The notes: generated by a model not told the origin, from the letters alone. A DNA stretch of 64,000 bases from Toxotes chatareus (GCA_016801885.1 CM028897.1:17112501-17176500); one strand, 5' to 3'. Shown: positions 23,901-48,925, counted from the first letter of the stretch. Program-made: numbers and translations.

Positions 23901-26900
23901 GTGTACTCACTTTTATCCAAAGTCATCTTTCTGACCTCATGACGGTTGGTAAAGAAAAGGTATGCTATTGTACCTACAAAATAAGAGTACATGGTTTAGT
24001 AGCACAATAGCTGTTACAGTATCATTTTGGCTTATCTGACAAGGCTGTTCAACATCTAACTCTTACATAATTATACAACAAACAGCCTAAAAAGAACACA
24101 GAGAGATCATATTTACCAATGGCTTTGCAGGCTTTGGTTGCCGGGTCAACTTGGTAACCCTCCTCACACTCGCATTTGTAACTGCCTATCTGGTTGATGC
24201 AGATTTGGCTGCAGGTGTCTGGGTTGGCACACTCATCGATATCTGATTCAATGGGGAGAAAAAAAATCAAAGACAACTTAGGAACACATGACAGAGTAAT
24301 GAAACAGAAGCAATGTTGAGTCACTGTGTCCATAAGAATTACGAGATCTGTCTTTATCTGACAGGACATTCAGTGACATGGAAGGGTTTGCGTCAGAGTA
24401 AACAGATCAATTGGCATCATTTGTTAATGTGACTGAAGTTCACGTTGGCATGAAAAAGCACATGGATATTTGACTATTTCTGATTGTAACTGCGTTAGAG
24501 GCTCTTACCTTCACAGCGTTTCTTGTCAACAAGGCTATATCCAGCAGGACACAGGCACTCATAGCCAATTTTCAGGTCTTTGCAGATATGAGAGCAGCCA
24601 CCGTTGTTGTACAGGCACTCATTAGAACCTGCAATGGGAAGAGGAAATGTTTTTTTTTTTTTGAGGATATAGATAGCATTGTTGTGATACACCCTCATTA
24701 AATAATTAGCTAGACAGTTAAGAATGAAGTGCCTTAGTACTCACCACATTCCCTCAGAGGCTCATCTGACCAATCCCTGCAATCACGATGCCTGTCACAC
24801 ACCTTCTCCATGCTAATACACTCCCCGCTGCGGCACTTAAACCTGGTCGGGCCATCACAGTGGGTCACTGTGTATAAGACATGGAAATAAAAGGTAAAGG
24901 TAAAATAGGCAGACTAGAGATTCAGTGATTTGTTTGGTTGCCATTAACCAGGGAAGGGTAGGGTAGGGTAGGGTAGCTGGTTCGTACCGTTGACACAGCC
25001 CATTTCATCACTCATGTCCCTGCAGTCATACTGATGGTTGCACTGGCGGCTACCGTGGATGCAAGTACCATCACCGCATTCAAACTCATCAGGGCGACAG
25101 GTGGGACGAGCTGATTGGACGCAACAGGCAGAAATTTGTAATGAGTACAAGAGATGGTGATTTGAAACTAATGACAGTATGTAATCAAAAGGATGTTGTA
25201 ATTCATCCATACCACAGTCAGCTTCATCCGATCGATCGAGGCAGTCAGCTCCTCCATCACACTTCCAGCTGCCATGGATGCACTCTCCACTGCCACAGCG
25301 GAACTCCAGGGAGGAGCACTGATGAGTGGCAACAGAGGGAGGTGTCTTTGTGCCACAGTTCTGGGGCCACTCGTCCGAACCGTCTGGGCAGTCGGAGTCA
25401 CCGTCGCAGGCCCACAGGCGTGGTACACAAACACTGTTGTTGCACTGGAAGGCTGTGGCACTGCAGGTGACGGGCGGGCAGGAGGCTTCATCGCTGCCGT
25501 CGTCACAGTCCGCCTCGTCGTCACACACGAAGGAAGCAGACACGCACTGGCCGTTCCTGCAGCGGAACTCAGTGTCTGTGCACTGCTTGGGTGCTAAAAG
25601 AGCAAATGTGATGAGGTGATCAGGGTGATGAACGACCAACATTAGAGCAGGAAGGAGGGATGAAAATGAGCAAAAGAAGCTGTGAATTCCTAGAGACAAA
25701 TCACATACGATTGAGGAAATGAAATAGAAAGACAGATGTGTTCTGAGAGTCGGATTTAATTCAGACTCACCACAGGTCTCTTCATCAGCCCCATTCTCAC
25801 AGTCAGCTTTTCCATCACAGCGCCAGGTGTTGGGTATACACTGGTTAAGACGGTCTTGGCAGCTGAATTCTGTCGGCCTACACGTTTTAGCCGCTGGAAG
25901 TGGGAAAAAAAACAGAAAACAGACACTGAGACTAAATAATCATGAGAATGAGGGATTGTGGGGTTGGTATGTATGCAAAGCAATAAAAAGTCCATTCTCA
26001 TGTTAAACGGCACATGATACTCACAGCAGGTACCGGGAAGTTCATCTGTGCCATCTCCACAGTCCTCTGTGCCATCACACACCCATCTGGCCGTGATGCA
26101 TCTCCCGTTCCCGCACTGGAACTGCTTTGTTCCACATGTTGTCAATGCATCTATGACAGATAGATAAACACACACAGTTCAGGGCCATTGTTTCATGGGC
26201 CAACTCAGGAAGACTCCCCCATTAACAGACGTGGCTGCCAATGAAAAGAAGTGAAGTCATACTGAATAGTCATTAGGCTAACAAGGACAAAGCTAACACA
26301 CCGATGTGTAGCAGGTGTAATGTTTTCCATGCTCACCATCATGTGTCAGCATGCTAAATGGTGAACAGATAGACGGATAGCATAGCTAAAACATTTCAGT
26401 GATCAGCACACATACAGGTACAACATTATCTTGCATCTGAAACTCACAGGTAATCTACAGAAAGTTAGTCTTACTCTACTTGTTCATCAGTGATGTTCGT
26501 CGGTGGGGAGATTTACGGCACCTCAGTTGGGTTTCATTACAGTACGGGAGGGACGATGGTGATAGATATACTGCTAGAGGAGCAGGGGCTGGGAGGTATA
26601 TACTCTGGCATGAACACATGAACAAATACACATGTGCATGTTTCTACTTGTTTAAATAGGGCAGATAAATGGTTAAACAAGGAGTCAAACAGATATATTC
26701 ACTGTACCCATGTAAGCAGTCCAACCTGGATTTATCATTATCAGCAGAGAGCTGCTGAAATGACAAGTTCATAATTGCTAAAGAAACCTAGTTTTCCAGC
26801 ATTTATAGTCCCTGCCAGCAAAAATACTGAAGACACAGATCCCCCCACCCCCCAACCCCCATCTTTAATGGATCCACTGACACCACTGAACTGGAAGAAC

Positions 26901-29236
26901 CAATTAGGCTGTACATCAGAGAGACAGCACTTTATGAAAAGGTACTCGAGGCCATTCCTCCCTCTGGCCCCGAGGGCTCAAAACCTCGGATGGCCACCTG
27001 TTTCTGACAGGGGCCAGAGGGAGAGTTTAACAGTAACGCCACCAGAAGCTTGGGGCATTTAGCATCTTATTAGCTGGCTACAGTGTGAGAAAAATGGGTG
27101 TTTTACCTCAAATTTCAAATTAAATATGTATGTTTAAGTATTAATTTTTAATAAACGAAGATGTATCCCTGCACGTGTTACAGCAGAGTAAATCATAATG
27201 GCTTCTGGACATGGTTGATGCTTTCGCAGTAGTTAAACAAGGAGAGGCTTTATTTCTTTGAACCTCGACAGGTTGAGGAAATGGCTTCTGCCCCTGTTGT
27301 AGTATTTCATATCACTCCATAATTATAAACAGTAACTTCGGTGAACATTAAGCCAGTAATATTTTTTATGACTTCATGTGAAAGGCTGCACATTATAGGC
27401 CTTGCCATAAAGATAACGATCTGTTTCATGTTGACAAAAGTGGTCTTATCAAAAGGATATCCTTGTGAGTAATACAAAAGAAAAAACATACAGGAAACAT
27501 TCAAATACTCAGATAGTTTAGTTTTATGGTAGATTTCAAACTTTCCCTTTTCCTGAATAGGTCAGAGGCAAAGAGGTTACTACATGGTGGAATTTTTCAC
27601 TTTACAGATCAGCTCCCATTCCCTGAAACCGATGACACGTTAACCAAATCCAAGTTCACGCAATTTATTTACTTAATGGGCTTAAAGTTCAGACCTTGAA
27701 AGACAAACTGCACTGAATGGCAGCATTATTGATTGGGTTCAAATCAGCGCTGGGAAAATATCAAACGCACTCATGGTTTTGTTAGCTAGCCATTCCCTGA
27801 AGTCTGGTGTGTTTAATTGGCCATGAGGTGACAGGAAATCTTTCATATGTTCATATGTAAAATAAAATCCTTATTAAAGTTTGTCTTCTTGGTCAGAAAC
27901 TTTAAAAAAAAAAAAAAGGGTTTCTGTCCCACTAAGCTACTGGGAAAGAAACCCAGTAGCTTAGTGGTTAGAGCCCATACTTAAGCAGAGAGCCCCTGGG
28001 TTTGACTCCTGGAGGGCTGGACCATTTGTTGCATGTAATTCCCATACTCTCTTTCCCCACATTTTCTTTTCTGTCTTCACTGACCCAATAGGATGAAGAC
28101 AAACAACCAAACAACTTGAAAAGTTACACTATTATCATTAAACACTGAAATGATGGATTTTTCCTCTGGGAGATAATAAAAAAAATGGTTGAAAGACAAC
28201 TATTTCACAACATGGGGGACAGAGGTGACACGTCTCTGTGACATGTGTGGAAATGTGGATAGGTGAGGACCAGTTCCAACACGTTTCTTCACCACACACC
28301 ATTTCCCAGAACCGACACACTGGGAACAAGTCTGACTTCACATGTGTCTGAGTGTACAACCAAACCTCAAGGAATGCTGCCTCAAGACAATGATGGTGTT
28401 TGTATTGGAAGATGAGTTGGAGGGCGTCCATTCTTTTCCAGAATACAGGACGTTTCAGGTAAGAGGGGAGCAAGACGGGACGAACTCTCCTGCAAACAGG
28501 CAGGATATTGCATCATGTGGTATAAAGCCAAATTCATCCAAATGCTCCCATGGGAGGTTCTCTACCGTCATTTAAATGCAAGTGGCCGCCCATTCCCACA
28601 TTATGAATGGTTTTCAGAAACCCCTGCTTGACATCTTTTACACACACACATACACACACATACACTGTATTCACTCTGCTCAGACCTCATTGGCTGCTGA
28701 ACCTGCTGCGAGCTGAGCGCCACTAAATGAAAAGCACAAAAAGGGCCAGCTCCATTCAAAAGCCGGTATACGAATAAAAAAAGGATCAAATGTATCACCG
28801 AAAGCTGCAGCCATTAAAAAAAGAAAGACGCATGATGACTGATAGACACCTATACAGAAATATAAGTGGTAGAAACGATGTGAAACGATTTTCCCCCTCG
28901 AAATTAACACCGGGAAAAGAAAGGCAGAGAGGGAGAGAGGAGATTTGACCTACATTCTGAGAATAACTACGCCCTCCCCCCATCACCTTGCATCCGGTGC
29001 TGTCAGAGGAGTGGGCAATTTAAACCCACACGGCCTGAACCCTGAGCCATAACCATAATCACACTGTTATTTAAAAATATATGTATATATTTCCATCAAA
29101 AAACATCAATAAAATAAATAAATAAATAAAATAAAAATAGTAAGTAATTAAAAACATAATCGATTAAATTCAGCTTACTTGTGTGAACAAGGGAGCAGAT
29201 GAGGATCAGCAGAGACGCGTAACACGGTCCTCCCAT
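20961..29236 (-). CDS. ldlr: Low-density lipoprotein receptor
   Basis: LDLR is a type I membrane receptor that takes up apoB/apoE lipoproteins through clathrin-coated pits. Seventeen exons were joined in frame, 886 residues to the last one found: 29179-29236 (signal peptide), 26025-26150, 25771-25893, 25213-25593, 24988-25110, 24745-24867, 24509-24628, 24117-24242, 23802-23973, 23477-23704, 23227-23345, 22969-23108, 22654-22795, 21981-22124, 21591-21878, 21253-21333 and 20961-21124. Order: seven LA repeats with C-D-x-x-x-D-C and SDE calcium motifs, EGF-A, EGF-B, a six-bladed YWTD propeller, EGF-C, a Thr/Pro-rich O-glycosylated stretch, one membrane helix and a tail with the endocytosis motif FNNPVY. 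Exon 4 is 381 nt, as I recall for human, and most middle exons match too. Intron 15 uses a GC donor. The last exon is missing from my model. Confidence 0.97.
22215..22470 (+). repeat. Dispersed repeat, copy B, in ldlr intron 13
   Basis: Shares GACATTTTGGGAAATGTGTT, GTTAGCTTAGCATAGCCTGG and GTTAGCCCGGCCCTGTCC with copy A in the same order and orientation. Confidence 0.7.
24956..24975. repeat. (GGGTA)4 tandem repeat
   Basis: Four copies of GGGTA in ldlr intron 5, 12 bases from the exon 5 donor. Confidence 0.9.
27929..27967. repeat. Perfect 16-bp inverted repeat with 7-base loop
   Basis: Arms CCACTAAGCTACTGGG (27929-27944) and CCCAGTAGCTTAGTGG (27952-27967) around the loop AAAGAAA. The right arm is the start of the SINE head, so the left arm is probably a piece of the same SINE in opposite orientation. 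Confidence 0.95.
27952..28110 (+). repeat. tRNA-derived SINE fragment
   Basis: The head has a pol III A-box-like TAGTGGTTAGAGC and a B-box-like GGTTTGACTCC at tRNA spacing, followed by a non-tRNA body. It sits in ldlr intron 1. The first 16 bases form a perfect inverted repeat with the sequence just to the left (27929-27944). Confidence 0.7.
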
Positions 29237-29538
29237 GTTTCTCAGCCTCACTGGAAGATGCATCCACACCGAAGCGTATCAGGTCTCTGATGTGCGTTAT
29301 AGTAACACTGACAGTAATGTGACTGCTGGTTGACACCGCACCCGAAGTGGCAATAGGCTCTTGCTCTTGCCTCCTCCTTGTGCTCTGCTGTATTATAGAG
29401 ACGCTCCGGCTGGAAGGTCTGAGGAGGGATGCTCTGCACACTGTAATGTTTGACAACAACATCAGACCCATTTCAATGTGGTCCAGGGGTGGGTGGGGCC
29501 CCAAATGGGGCCCATGAGGGGAGAAGGCGGGATCTGGA

Positions 29539-29548
29539 GTGGTGTGAT
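29539..29548 (-). promoter_or_regulatory. ldlr: Sterol regulatory element-like site (SREBP)
   Basis: ATCACACCAC on the minus strand differs at one position from the human LDLR SRE-1 (ATCACCCCAC). It is about 300 nt upstream of the start codon. Downstream lie C-rich Sp1-like boxes (CCCGCC, CCCCACCCACCCC) and the motif CATTGAAATG at 29469-29478, which also occurs in the human core promoter. The order SRE, Sp1-like box, CATTGAAATG is the same as in human. Confidence 0.6.
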
Positions 29549-29559
29549 TTCTGAGGCGC

Positions 29560-32500
29560 ACAGCCTCAACAATTGGGAGGCGGAGCTCTGTGGACATGGA
29601 TTTTACTATGAGTTTAACCCTTTCAGAGAGACACGAGAGACGCGCGCACGCACACACGCACGCACGCACAAGCAGCCTTTGGATACATTGGTTTAGTTTC
29701 ATTCCTAGGAGGCAAACTCTGACCTTACCGCAATACATTGCTCACAGGGGCGTAGCCAGGGGTTTTGGTTCTCAGGGGCCCTACAATGGAGCATCAGGGT
29801 CCCTCTTAGGGAGTGAGTGATCTTAGATTTTGAGAATACAGTTGAAATATTTACGGGAAAAAAGCTGTAAAAAGTCATAATATTCAGTTTTCACTTGCCA
29901 AATGAGGGATGACCTCAAGTTACTGTGTAATAAGGAACCTTATTATAGTTATAGATTTTAGGATGTAACCTGTAGAAGAGCCCAGCAAAGGGGGACACTA
30001 ATGTGTTAGCAATTTAATAGTATACAATTTTGAAATTTTATTTTATGTTTGAAAATAAATATAACATCTGTTCTCTCAAGACATTGCAACTTCTTTTTCT
30101 GGAAGCTGAACCATTTTTATTCCTCAAAATTGTCTTCTAAAAACACAAATTTTCTAAAAACAATACACCCTTTTTTAAAATATTACACCTTTCTTAGAGG
30201 TGTACTATTTTAAACATATTACACCTTCTTTTTCCTTCTAAAATTACAACTTTATTTACAAAATGTCTTTTTTTATCCTTTTTTGATTATTATTGCCAAC
30301 ATATCCCACAAAAAGATTAGAACTATTACTCACCAGTTCACAAAATCAAAGTCAAATAAAGATGAAATTAAGTATTTGTGAACCAATGTTCTTTGAGTGA
30401 AGAGCTACAGACTGGGGAAGCTGGGTAGTATCGGTCTGCTGACAATAATAAACATACAGAATACCCACAGACTTATCCTTTAACAATAGAAATTTGTGAG
30501 TCCTGTTTGACTGTAACCTCAACCTGATACTCTAATACAGACTCATACAAGTCTGTCTAATACAAGCTCATGTTGAATGTATGAATGTCTTTTAAAACCA
30601 ACTGTTCCCTCAAGTAAACAAGATGTCCCCAGTCAACTGGTTTGAAGTCCAAAATTTGTCCCCAGATGTGACCTGTGACAGTCTATAAGACTGGCAGCTG
30701 GCCTGCTCTGGCAGACGTTCAATATTTAAATAATAGCAAATAACCTGGTCAGCACAAAGCAGTCCTGTTCATATGGTTCACATGGTGCTTCACATCTTGA
30801 CAACATAAGTGTTTTCATTGGAACAGGAGATAATGGACTTTGACACCTTCCACAAAGATATGTGTGATGTTAATTTCATTTTACTCCACTAAAACATTGG
30901 TAAATGGTGTATAGCTCAGGTCACTTGACTGGTGAGTAAAACTTCCTATTAAAATCCAAACATAGGCTGTAAAGCCATTAGCACAGCTTTCATCTTCATG
31001 TCACCACTTCCTGAACTGACGTTTGGCACCTCTCATAAAAATAACAAACAAAAAAGTGTGTTATTTCAGGTTCAAAGTCTCAACTCTTGTGAGCCCATAA
31101 GATAGTTTACAATGAGATTTATATCGGGGCTGGAGATAAAGCTCATGTGGAGATAAAACGTAAAAAAAAAAAAACCAACAACCTTGAACCAAGCAGAGAG
31201 TGTATCATCAGGAGCACAGCTCCGAGACTCGGACTCAGAGATTCAGTGATTGGAAACAGTTGATTAATGCAGATGGTTAAGGCACTTTAACATTGACACA
31301 CATAAAAAAACAATAAGCTAAAGCATGTTAGGGGAAATATCATGTTGGTCATAATGATAAGTAAATACATTGACCTAGTTACTATCACAGGAAGGGCTAT
31401 GTATCACTCCCCCACCCCCATCCCCACCCCCACCCCGGTATAGCCTCTATTGACCAAGTCCATTTTATCATGTGTGACCTTCAGTGTTACTCTGATAAAT
31501 GTGCACAAATAGAGATTTCAAAGTAACACATGAAACACACGATGTCTAGTCTTTAGCTGAGCTGAGCGGACCACGTGAGGGATTCTCACAGTGAAAACAA
31601 AGCATTAGGCCAGAGTCAGTGTCTCTAAGGTCCCGACAGGAATTGGAGTCAGTTTGCTTCTTTCTACACGTCAAGAACTGAAGATCTGTTTCACAGGAGC
31701 TACAAATGGAACTGAAGGACCAAGGCCAAGGCTGCCAGTAAAGTGTCTGCTTAAAGAGGGAACAACAAGATGGAGGAAATAAAGACAAAATGTATGAGGC
31801 ATACATTTTCACTACATGTGTGTATGAGACAAACATGTAGTGAACAGATTCTTTACTTAAGTAGAAGTGCCAACACAACACTGTAGAAAAAGGGCTTTAT
31901 TCAGAATCCTATGTGGGTAAACATACAGAAGTATTATCAACAAAATGTACTTTGAAATTAAAAGTTCTTAAAAAGTTCTTGTGATCATGTATTACACGAC
32001 CTGACTGTTAATACTGAGGCCTCATTTTCTCTTAGTTCCATATATCAGCACAGTCAAAAGAAAAACTAGCCACAACACACACACAGACCACCAATCACAA
32101 CAAATCACAACGCCGACACGGCAGCTCAAACGGGCCAAACTGTTCTTCACATATAAAGTATCACCTATTCAACACTAAGGTCGTGTACTGTACGCCCACA
32201 CATTTCCTGTCCAGTGCTGGCCTTGTTCAGAGGGTGAACCCACCCACCTCTAACCCCACTGTACATAGCGGTACATTTAATAAGAACTGACAAGAAATTT
32301 TCAGGCCTCTTACTGAAACTGGGTCCTGTGAGCGAGCGACTGCGAGACATGAAAAAGTTTTCTTTTCTGTTGGAGTTGGCCTCTGACTTCCCAATGAGAT
32401 GTTGTCTGATTACTGGGTGCCCCCGTGCCACCCCCCACCCCCACCCCTTCACCCAGTTATGAATTGCTGATTGAACAGATAGGTCACACTGCAGAGAGGT

Positions 32501-34584
32501 AGAAATTCCTGATGTGTCCCCTTGGCAGAGAAAGCATTAACAGATATGGGTGAGGTGAAGCTCGTCTCGCTGTCTTTCATTCACCAGAGAGCAGAACACA
32601 CCCCTCTACTATACCTGACTGGGTTGGTCTTTCTCATTATGCACAGTCTCAGCCTCTGTAAACACATTCTGGTTCTTCCAGTATGCTTGCTCCCACAGCC
32701 CTTTTCACAGTCACCACTTCTCCTGACAAAACAAACAGTGTTTGGCCTGCAACGGATTTACTGTCACTGTGTCTTCCAGTAAAGGTCAAATCAGGTTCTC
32801 CCGGATGCGGTTAAGCGTGTTTTTGACTTCGGTTCACCAGACACAGGACGGCCAGGCAGGGTAAACTCGTTCTTTTGGGTGAGCGTGGGTGAAAGATTTC
32901 TGGAGTCAGATATTTCAGACATAAGTTTGCATGAGTTCAGCGATCCATCATTCGCTGAAAATGCCACCTGCCAGCACAGGGACACACGTCTGGACTGTCT
33001 GGCCGTCATTGTGGCTTTGTGGGTAGGGAGCGCAGCTCAGTAAATAACCCATTTCTTGAGGGAAGTTACATTTGCAGTCATCTCCTCGCCTCTGGAAAAG
33101 AAGACTGACACTGTGTTGAAAGGGGATCAAACAATTCAAGACTGTGGCGGGAAAATGACAGAAGAACGTCCTGTGTTTGTTAGTTTCAATCACAAAGTGA
33201 AGGACAGGTTCAGTTTATGTCAGATTCAGCTAAAATATAGGTGAGAAGCACAGATACACCTAAATAGAAAATGTTTATGGGGGAAACTGCCAGTGAATCC
33301 TGAAATAATGACAACCACAACTGTACAAACACACGCTCACACAGCAAAATGTGTCTGCAGGGAGAATCATGCTGAGGGAACTGTTCCTCCATCACCCACA
33401 CAGCAGATTCTCGCAGGTATAACCCCTCGTGTTTGTTTAGGTGCTGGGGCATGTGCCCCTCTTGGCGCTAACAAAAAAAAAAATCAGTTGAGGGAAAGCA
33501 GGTTGTGGAGAGATGAGGGTCAACGGGAAAGATCAGAAGCCCAGAGAACACAGTGCCTGCACAAAATTTTCATCCAGCTTGGAAAATGCTGTTTCACGTG
33601 GTTTTACAACACAGAATTGTTTTGGTGTCTCGAGTGGCAGGTTTCTTGCAGATGCATCAGCATCTTCCTCCTGTATTTCTCTGTATTTTGTTGCCTTCAT
33701 TCTACTCTCACAAAACAATGTCCAGTGTTGGTCTCATCACCTGCCTCCAGCTGACTTCAGTCCCCTGCCTGCCTTTTGGAAAACTGTAGCTGAGATGTGA
33801 AGTGCGTGGATTTATCTTTGTCACTCTTCCATAAAACTGAACCTGTAGACATCTGCAGTGTTTCTTCACTCTCAGCCTCTTTAGAGCTCTCCTCCCGGAG
33901 TCGCCTCTCCCTCACATGCTCAGATTTTTGAGGACAACCTCCTCCAGGCAGATTTACAGCTGTGCCAAACTCTTTCTTTCCCTTAATGGCTCATTTAACT
34001 GGACTCCAAGGGATGCACAGTGACTTGGAAACATATCCAACCTCTGAAATGTGTTTATCAATCAGCTTTTCACTGAACTGACTGGAGTGTTCCTTGGTTT
34101 TTATAAACTTTCCCACAATAGTGAGCCATTGGAAGTTGGACCTTTGAGGTGCCAGTGTATTTATACTACAGTCGACTGAAGCCCCTGAACTACACACACA
34201 GAACTGAAAACCACAAACCCGTACCAGTGATGTGTCAACATTAAATGGTCTTTTTCTGCTGATCAGTGTCAAAAACACCACAGTAAATCAACACTGATTC
34301 AGTGTTGCATGACAAGTGAGAATCAAATCACAGACAGTGAGAACATTTGGTCAAAAGAAGAAGACACCAGAGATGAGGCATACAAGAGTAAAATGACTGC
34401 AACTTATGTAAGAACTATGCTGCACTTAAAAAAATCATTACGACTGTGAAAGAAGTCAGACAGGACGGCAGTGAGAGATATGAACCACCTGCTTTCAGTA
34501 CGCCATCTAGTGTACAGATGAGATGAGTGCAGTTAATGACCATGTCTGGTTTGCATTTCAGACACAGAAAGTGAAGACAGTGGA
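29560..34584. other. Intergenic space between ldlr and smarca4
   Basis: About 5 kb. It holds AC-rich and CGCA-rich simple sequence near 29640-29670, a C-rich run near 31410-31435, and AT-rich sequence. Open frames (for example 33293-33754 plus) lack splice context and recognisable peptides. No gene seen. Confidence 0.5.
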
Positions 34585-34600
34585 TTAATTACGAGATGCC

Positions 34601-34606
34601 TTTATT
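34601..34606 (-). terminator. smarca4: smarca4 poly(A) signal
   Basis: AATAAA on the minus strand, about 640 nt downstream of the smarca4 stop. The interval 34590-35246 would be the 3' UTR. Confidence 0.6.
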
Positions 34607-35246
34607 GTACTTTTTGGAATCCAGTGACACCGACACGAGAACATGGTCCTATCCTTCCCTCCCCCTTTTACATACACAACCTGAGAGGGAGGGGCTTCAG
34701 GGTGGGATGTACCGTGATCCCGATTGTAGTCTTAAATTAAACACAGAGATAATAGCGAAGACACATCCAGGTGCATTTCCACAGACACGCACGACATGCA
34801 TTCAAAAAGTGACTTCGGGGAACGCAGCAACTCCTGGTTCACATGTACGCTTTGTCTCAAAGTAAAAGACGTCAAAATTAATACCATTTAAAAAAAACAG
34901 TTAGCTGTCTTAATGGCCCACGATCAATCTATAATTCAGGCTCTGTCAATTTTCCACTTACAGGAGAAAACAAAAAGGCGACACACTACTACTCATACTG
35001 GGAAAAATGGTTTAAATATGGAAGTGAATGGTTCATATCTTTTATATTTTAGTTTGTTTTTTTTTATTATCGGTTTTTAATTAATGGTATACTTTAATGA
35101 GAATACAATTGTCTCACTAAAAATCAGCTCATCTAGGTAAAACTAGGCCTCTTCCACTGACTGTCTCCTTGCTGTATCTAAGTAAAATATATAAAGTCCA
35201 GTAAGGGGCTCAGTGGGCCATTGGTCCGATTCAGGAGTGGTTCACT

Positions 35247-46897
<11,651 letters not shown>

Positions 46898-46939
46898 CTC
46901 TCAGGGGAAACTGGGTATGTGTGGCAGCAGCAAGGACCC

Positions 46940-48925
46940 CTGTGAAGAGAGATGACAAGGGGAATTTAGGAAATGATCAGAACATGTGTGTGACCAGACG
47001 ACTGTACCTGTTTGTATATTTACTTTAGTGTGTTACTTCAAGTAAAATTTCTGTGTGTGTTGACTCGTTCAGAATAGTAGAGAGGACCCTGCAATATTGA
47101 AACAATAGAAACCACCTTCTCTTTATCAAAAACGCACAAGTCTTCCAAAACAAAACTGAAACAAAAAGGCATTTTTGCCCAAGCACAAATTCACCAGACA
47201 AGATTGGATGTGATCTGCAGAGGTCTGTATATACCAGCTTACTACAATGAGATTTGTTCTGTAACGCTCAAAGCACCTCATTACATTTCAAAAACTCAAA
47301 CACCATAGTTACACTTTTAACCAGGGCAGCAACTAATGTATTTTGATTAACCTATGAATCATTTCTTTGAATACTCAATTAATCCTTTTGTATAGAAAAT
47401 ACCATAAGACAGTGTAAACGCTCACTCTAATTTCCAAAAATCAAACATGTCTTCAAATCGCTTGTTTTGTCTGACAAAACCAAAACACATTGAATTAACA
47501 ATGACTCAGGAAGGAAACTGGGTTTCTTGGCCTTTCCATCTGATAACTGGCTAAAACTGTTAATTTGTTATCAAAACTGTTGCAAATTAATCAAATCATG
47601 TTCACTTATGGTGCAGTCAGCAGTAAAAACTGCTGGTGAGGTTGATGGATCGATGTGCATGTTGAGTTTTTACCCTAGGAAAGTGATGCTGTTGTTTGTT
47701 TTTTAAAATATAATTTGGTTTGTTTGGTGCTTTGCAAAGGGCAAACCATGCACATCAAATTCTGCTCAGCAGCATTCAGAGTGAACTACAACCATCACCT
47801 CTAAACCACAACTAATCACATTGCAACTGATGGATGTATGAAAGGAAATTGTTTTTGTCTTTGTAGGGTGAGGTTCCCTTTTAAATGTGTCCAAATCTGA
47901 CCTATTATTAGTTCAAACTGTGGCAGATGGCTAGGTTCTGAATTGAACAAGGCTTTCCCCAACAATGATGGCACATATCTGAATCGTAAGCGTTAATTCA
48001 GACAGTAAAGCGATGTAACGGTTTCTATAGAATGTTAACTCCATATACACCGGGAATCGACAGGAGGTCATCTAAACTGTCACTTCATGGGTCAAAACTC
48101 TGGTAAATAAAAAAAAAAACCTTTGTAGATGGAGCTGTACTGAACAAGATACAGCCCACGCAGATACAGGGACAGATGTGTGCGAACAACAAAGAGAGAA
48201 CAGCTGACCAGAGTCAAAACTCTGTGTCAGTCCAACTGTTACAGTGTTTATATTTACAAACAAATAACAGTTGGGTTAGCAATTATTAGCATTCTTAGCT
48301 TTGCTAGCGTTAGCCAGGCCTAGCCGGGTTTTATAGTTTTCGCTACATTAAATGTCACTTAAAAGCCAACATTTCAACCTCTTGTTTCTCAGTAAAAAAA
48401 AAAAAAAGTTTCCTGGCATTCGCTGGACAAAACGGCCCAGCCGTTAAATTACTCTAAATGCGAGATAAAGCTACAAAGAACACCAGCCTACTAGGTTAAA
48501 AAGAAAAAGCCCACAACAACATAAGCTGGCTGCTGACGGTGGCTAGCATGCTAACGAGCTAGTCGAGCTAGCCTAGCCGGCCATGCTCTCCCAGGCCAAT
48601 TAGGCAAAAAAAAATGTGCTGTTTAAAGACATGTTTGTCCAGATGCGGCGGCATTTGAACGGTTAGAGCATCCCTCATCGCTGGAGCTGATTGATCCAAC
48701 GCGCCTCCCGTACCCTTGGCTCAGTGCTCCGCTCTAAGTACATTTCCAAAAACAATTTTCATTCATTGCACACTGTCGCGCCACAGCAGCGGCTCTGTAA
48801 TGTCGGTCTCATCTTTTTCTCAAACCCCCAAAAAACACTCTGTAAAAGCGCATTTATCCTCTAACAGCAGCGTAAAACACAGACAAAACTCCCCTCATCC
48901 AGAAACAAAATTATACTTTACTTAC
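46940..48925 (-). other. smarca4: smarca4 intron 1
   Basis: The coding exon begins at 46939 after a CACAG acceptor, and a GTAAGT donor precedes 48926. The intron holds a copy of the dispersed repeat at 47325-47600. No coding sequence was seen. Confidence 0.7.
47325..47600 (+). repeat. Dispersed repeat, copy 3 of 4
   Basis: Shows GGCAGCAACTAATGTATTTT, ATGTCTTCAAATCGCTTGTT and TTGTCTGACAAAACC, in the same order as copies 1 and 2. Confidence 0.7.

Noticed and set aside
24956..24975. GGGTA repeat as an interstitial telomere
   Set aside because: The vertebrate telomere unit is TTAGGG; four GGGTA units are simple slippage.
29744..29830. GGGGCGTAGCCAGGG stretch as a gene or regulatory element
   Set aside because: It looks like a fragment of a dispersed repeat, but there is only one copy here and no structure to define it.
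33293..33754. Plus-strand open frame of 153 codons between ldlr and smarca4
   Set aside because: No recognisable peptide, no splice context, and composition like its non-coding surroundings.
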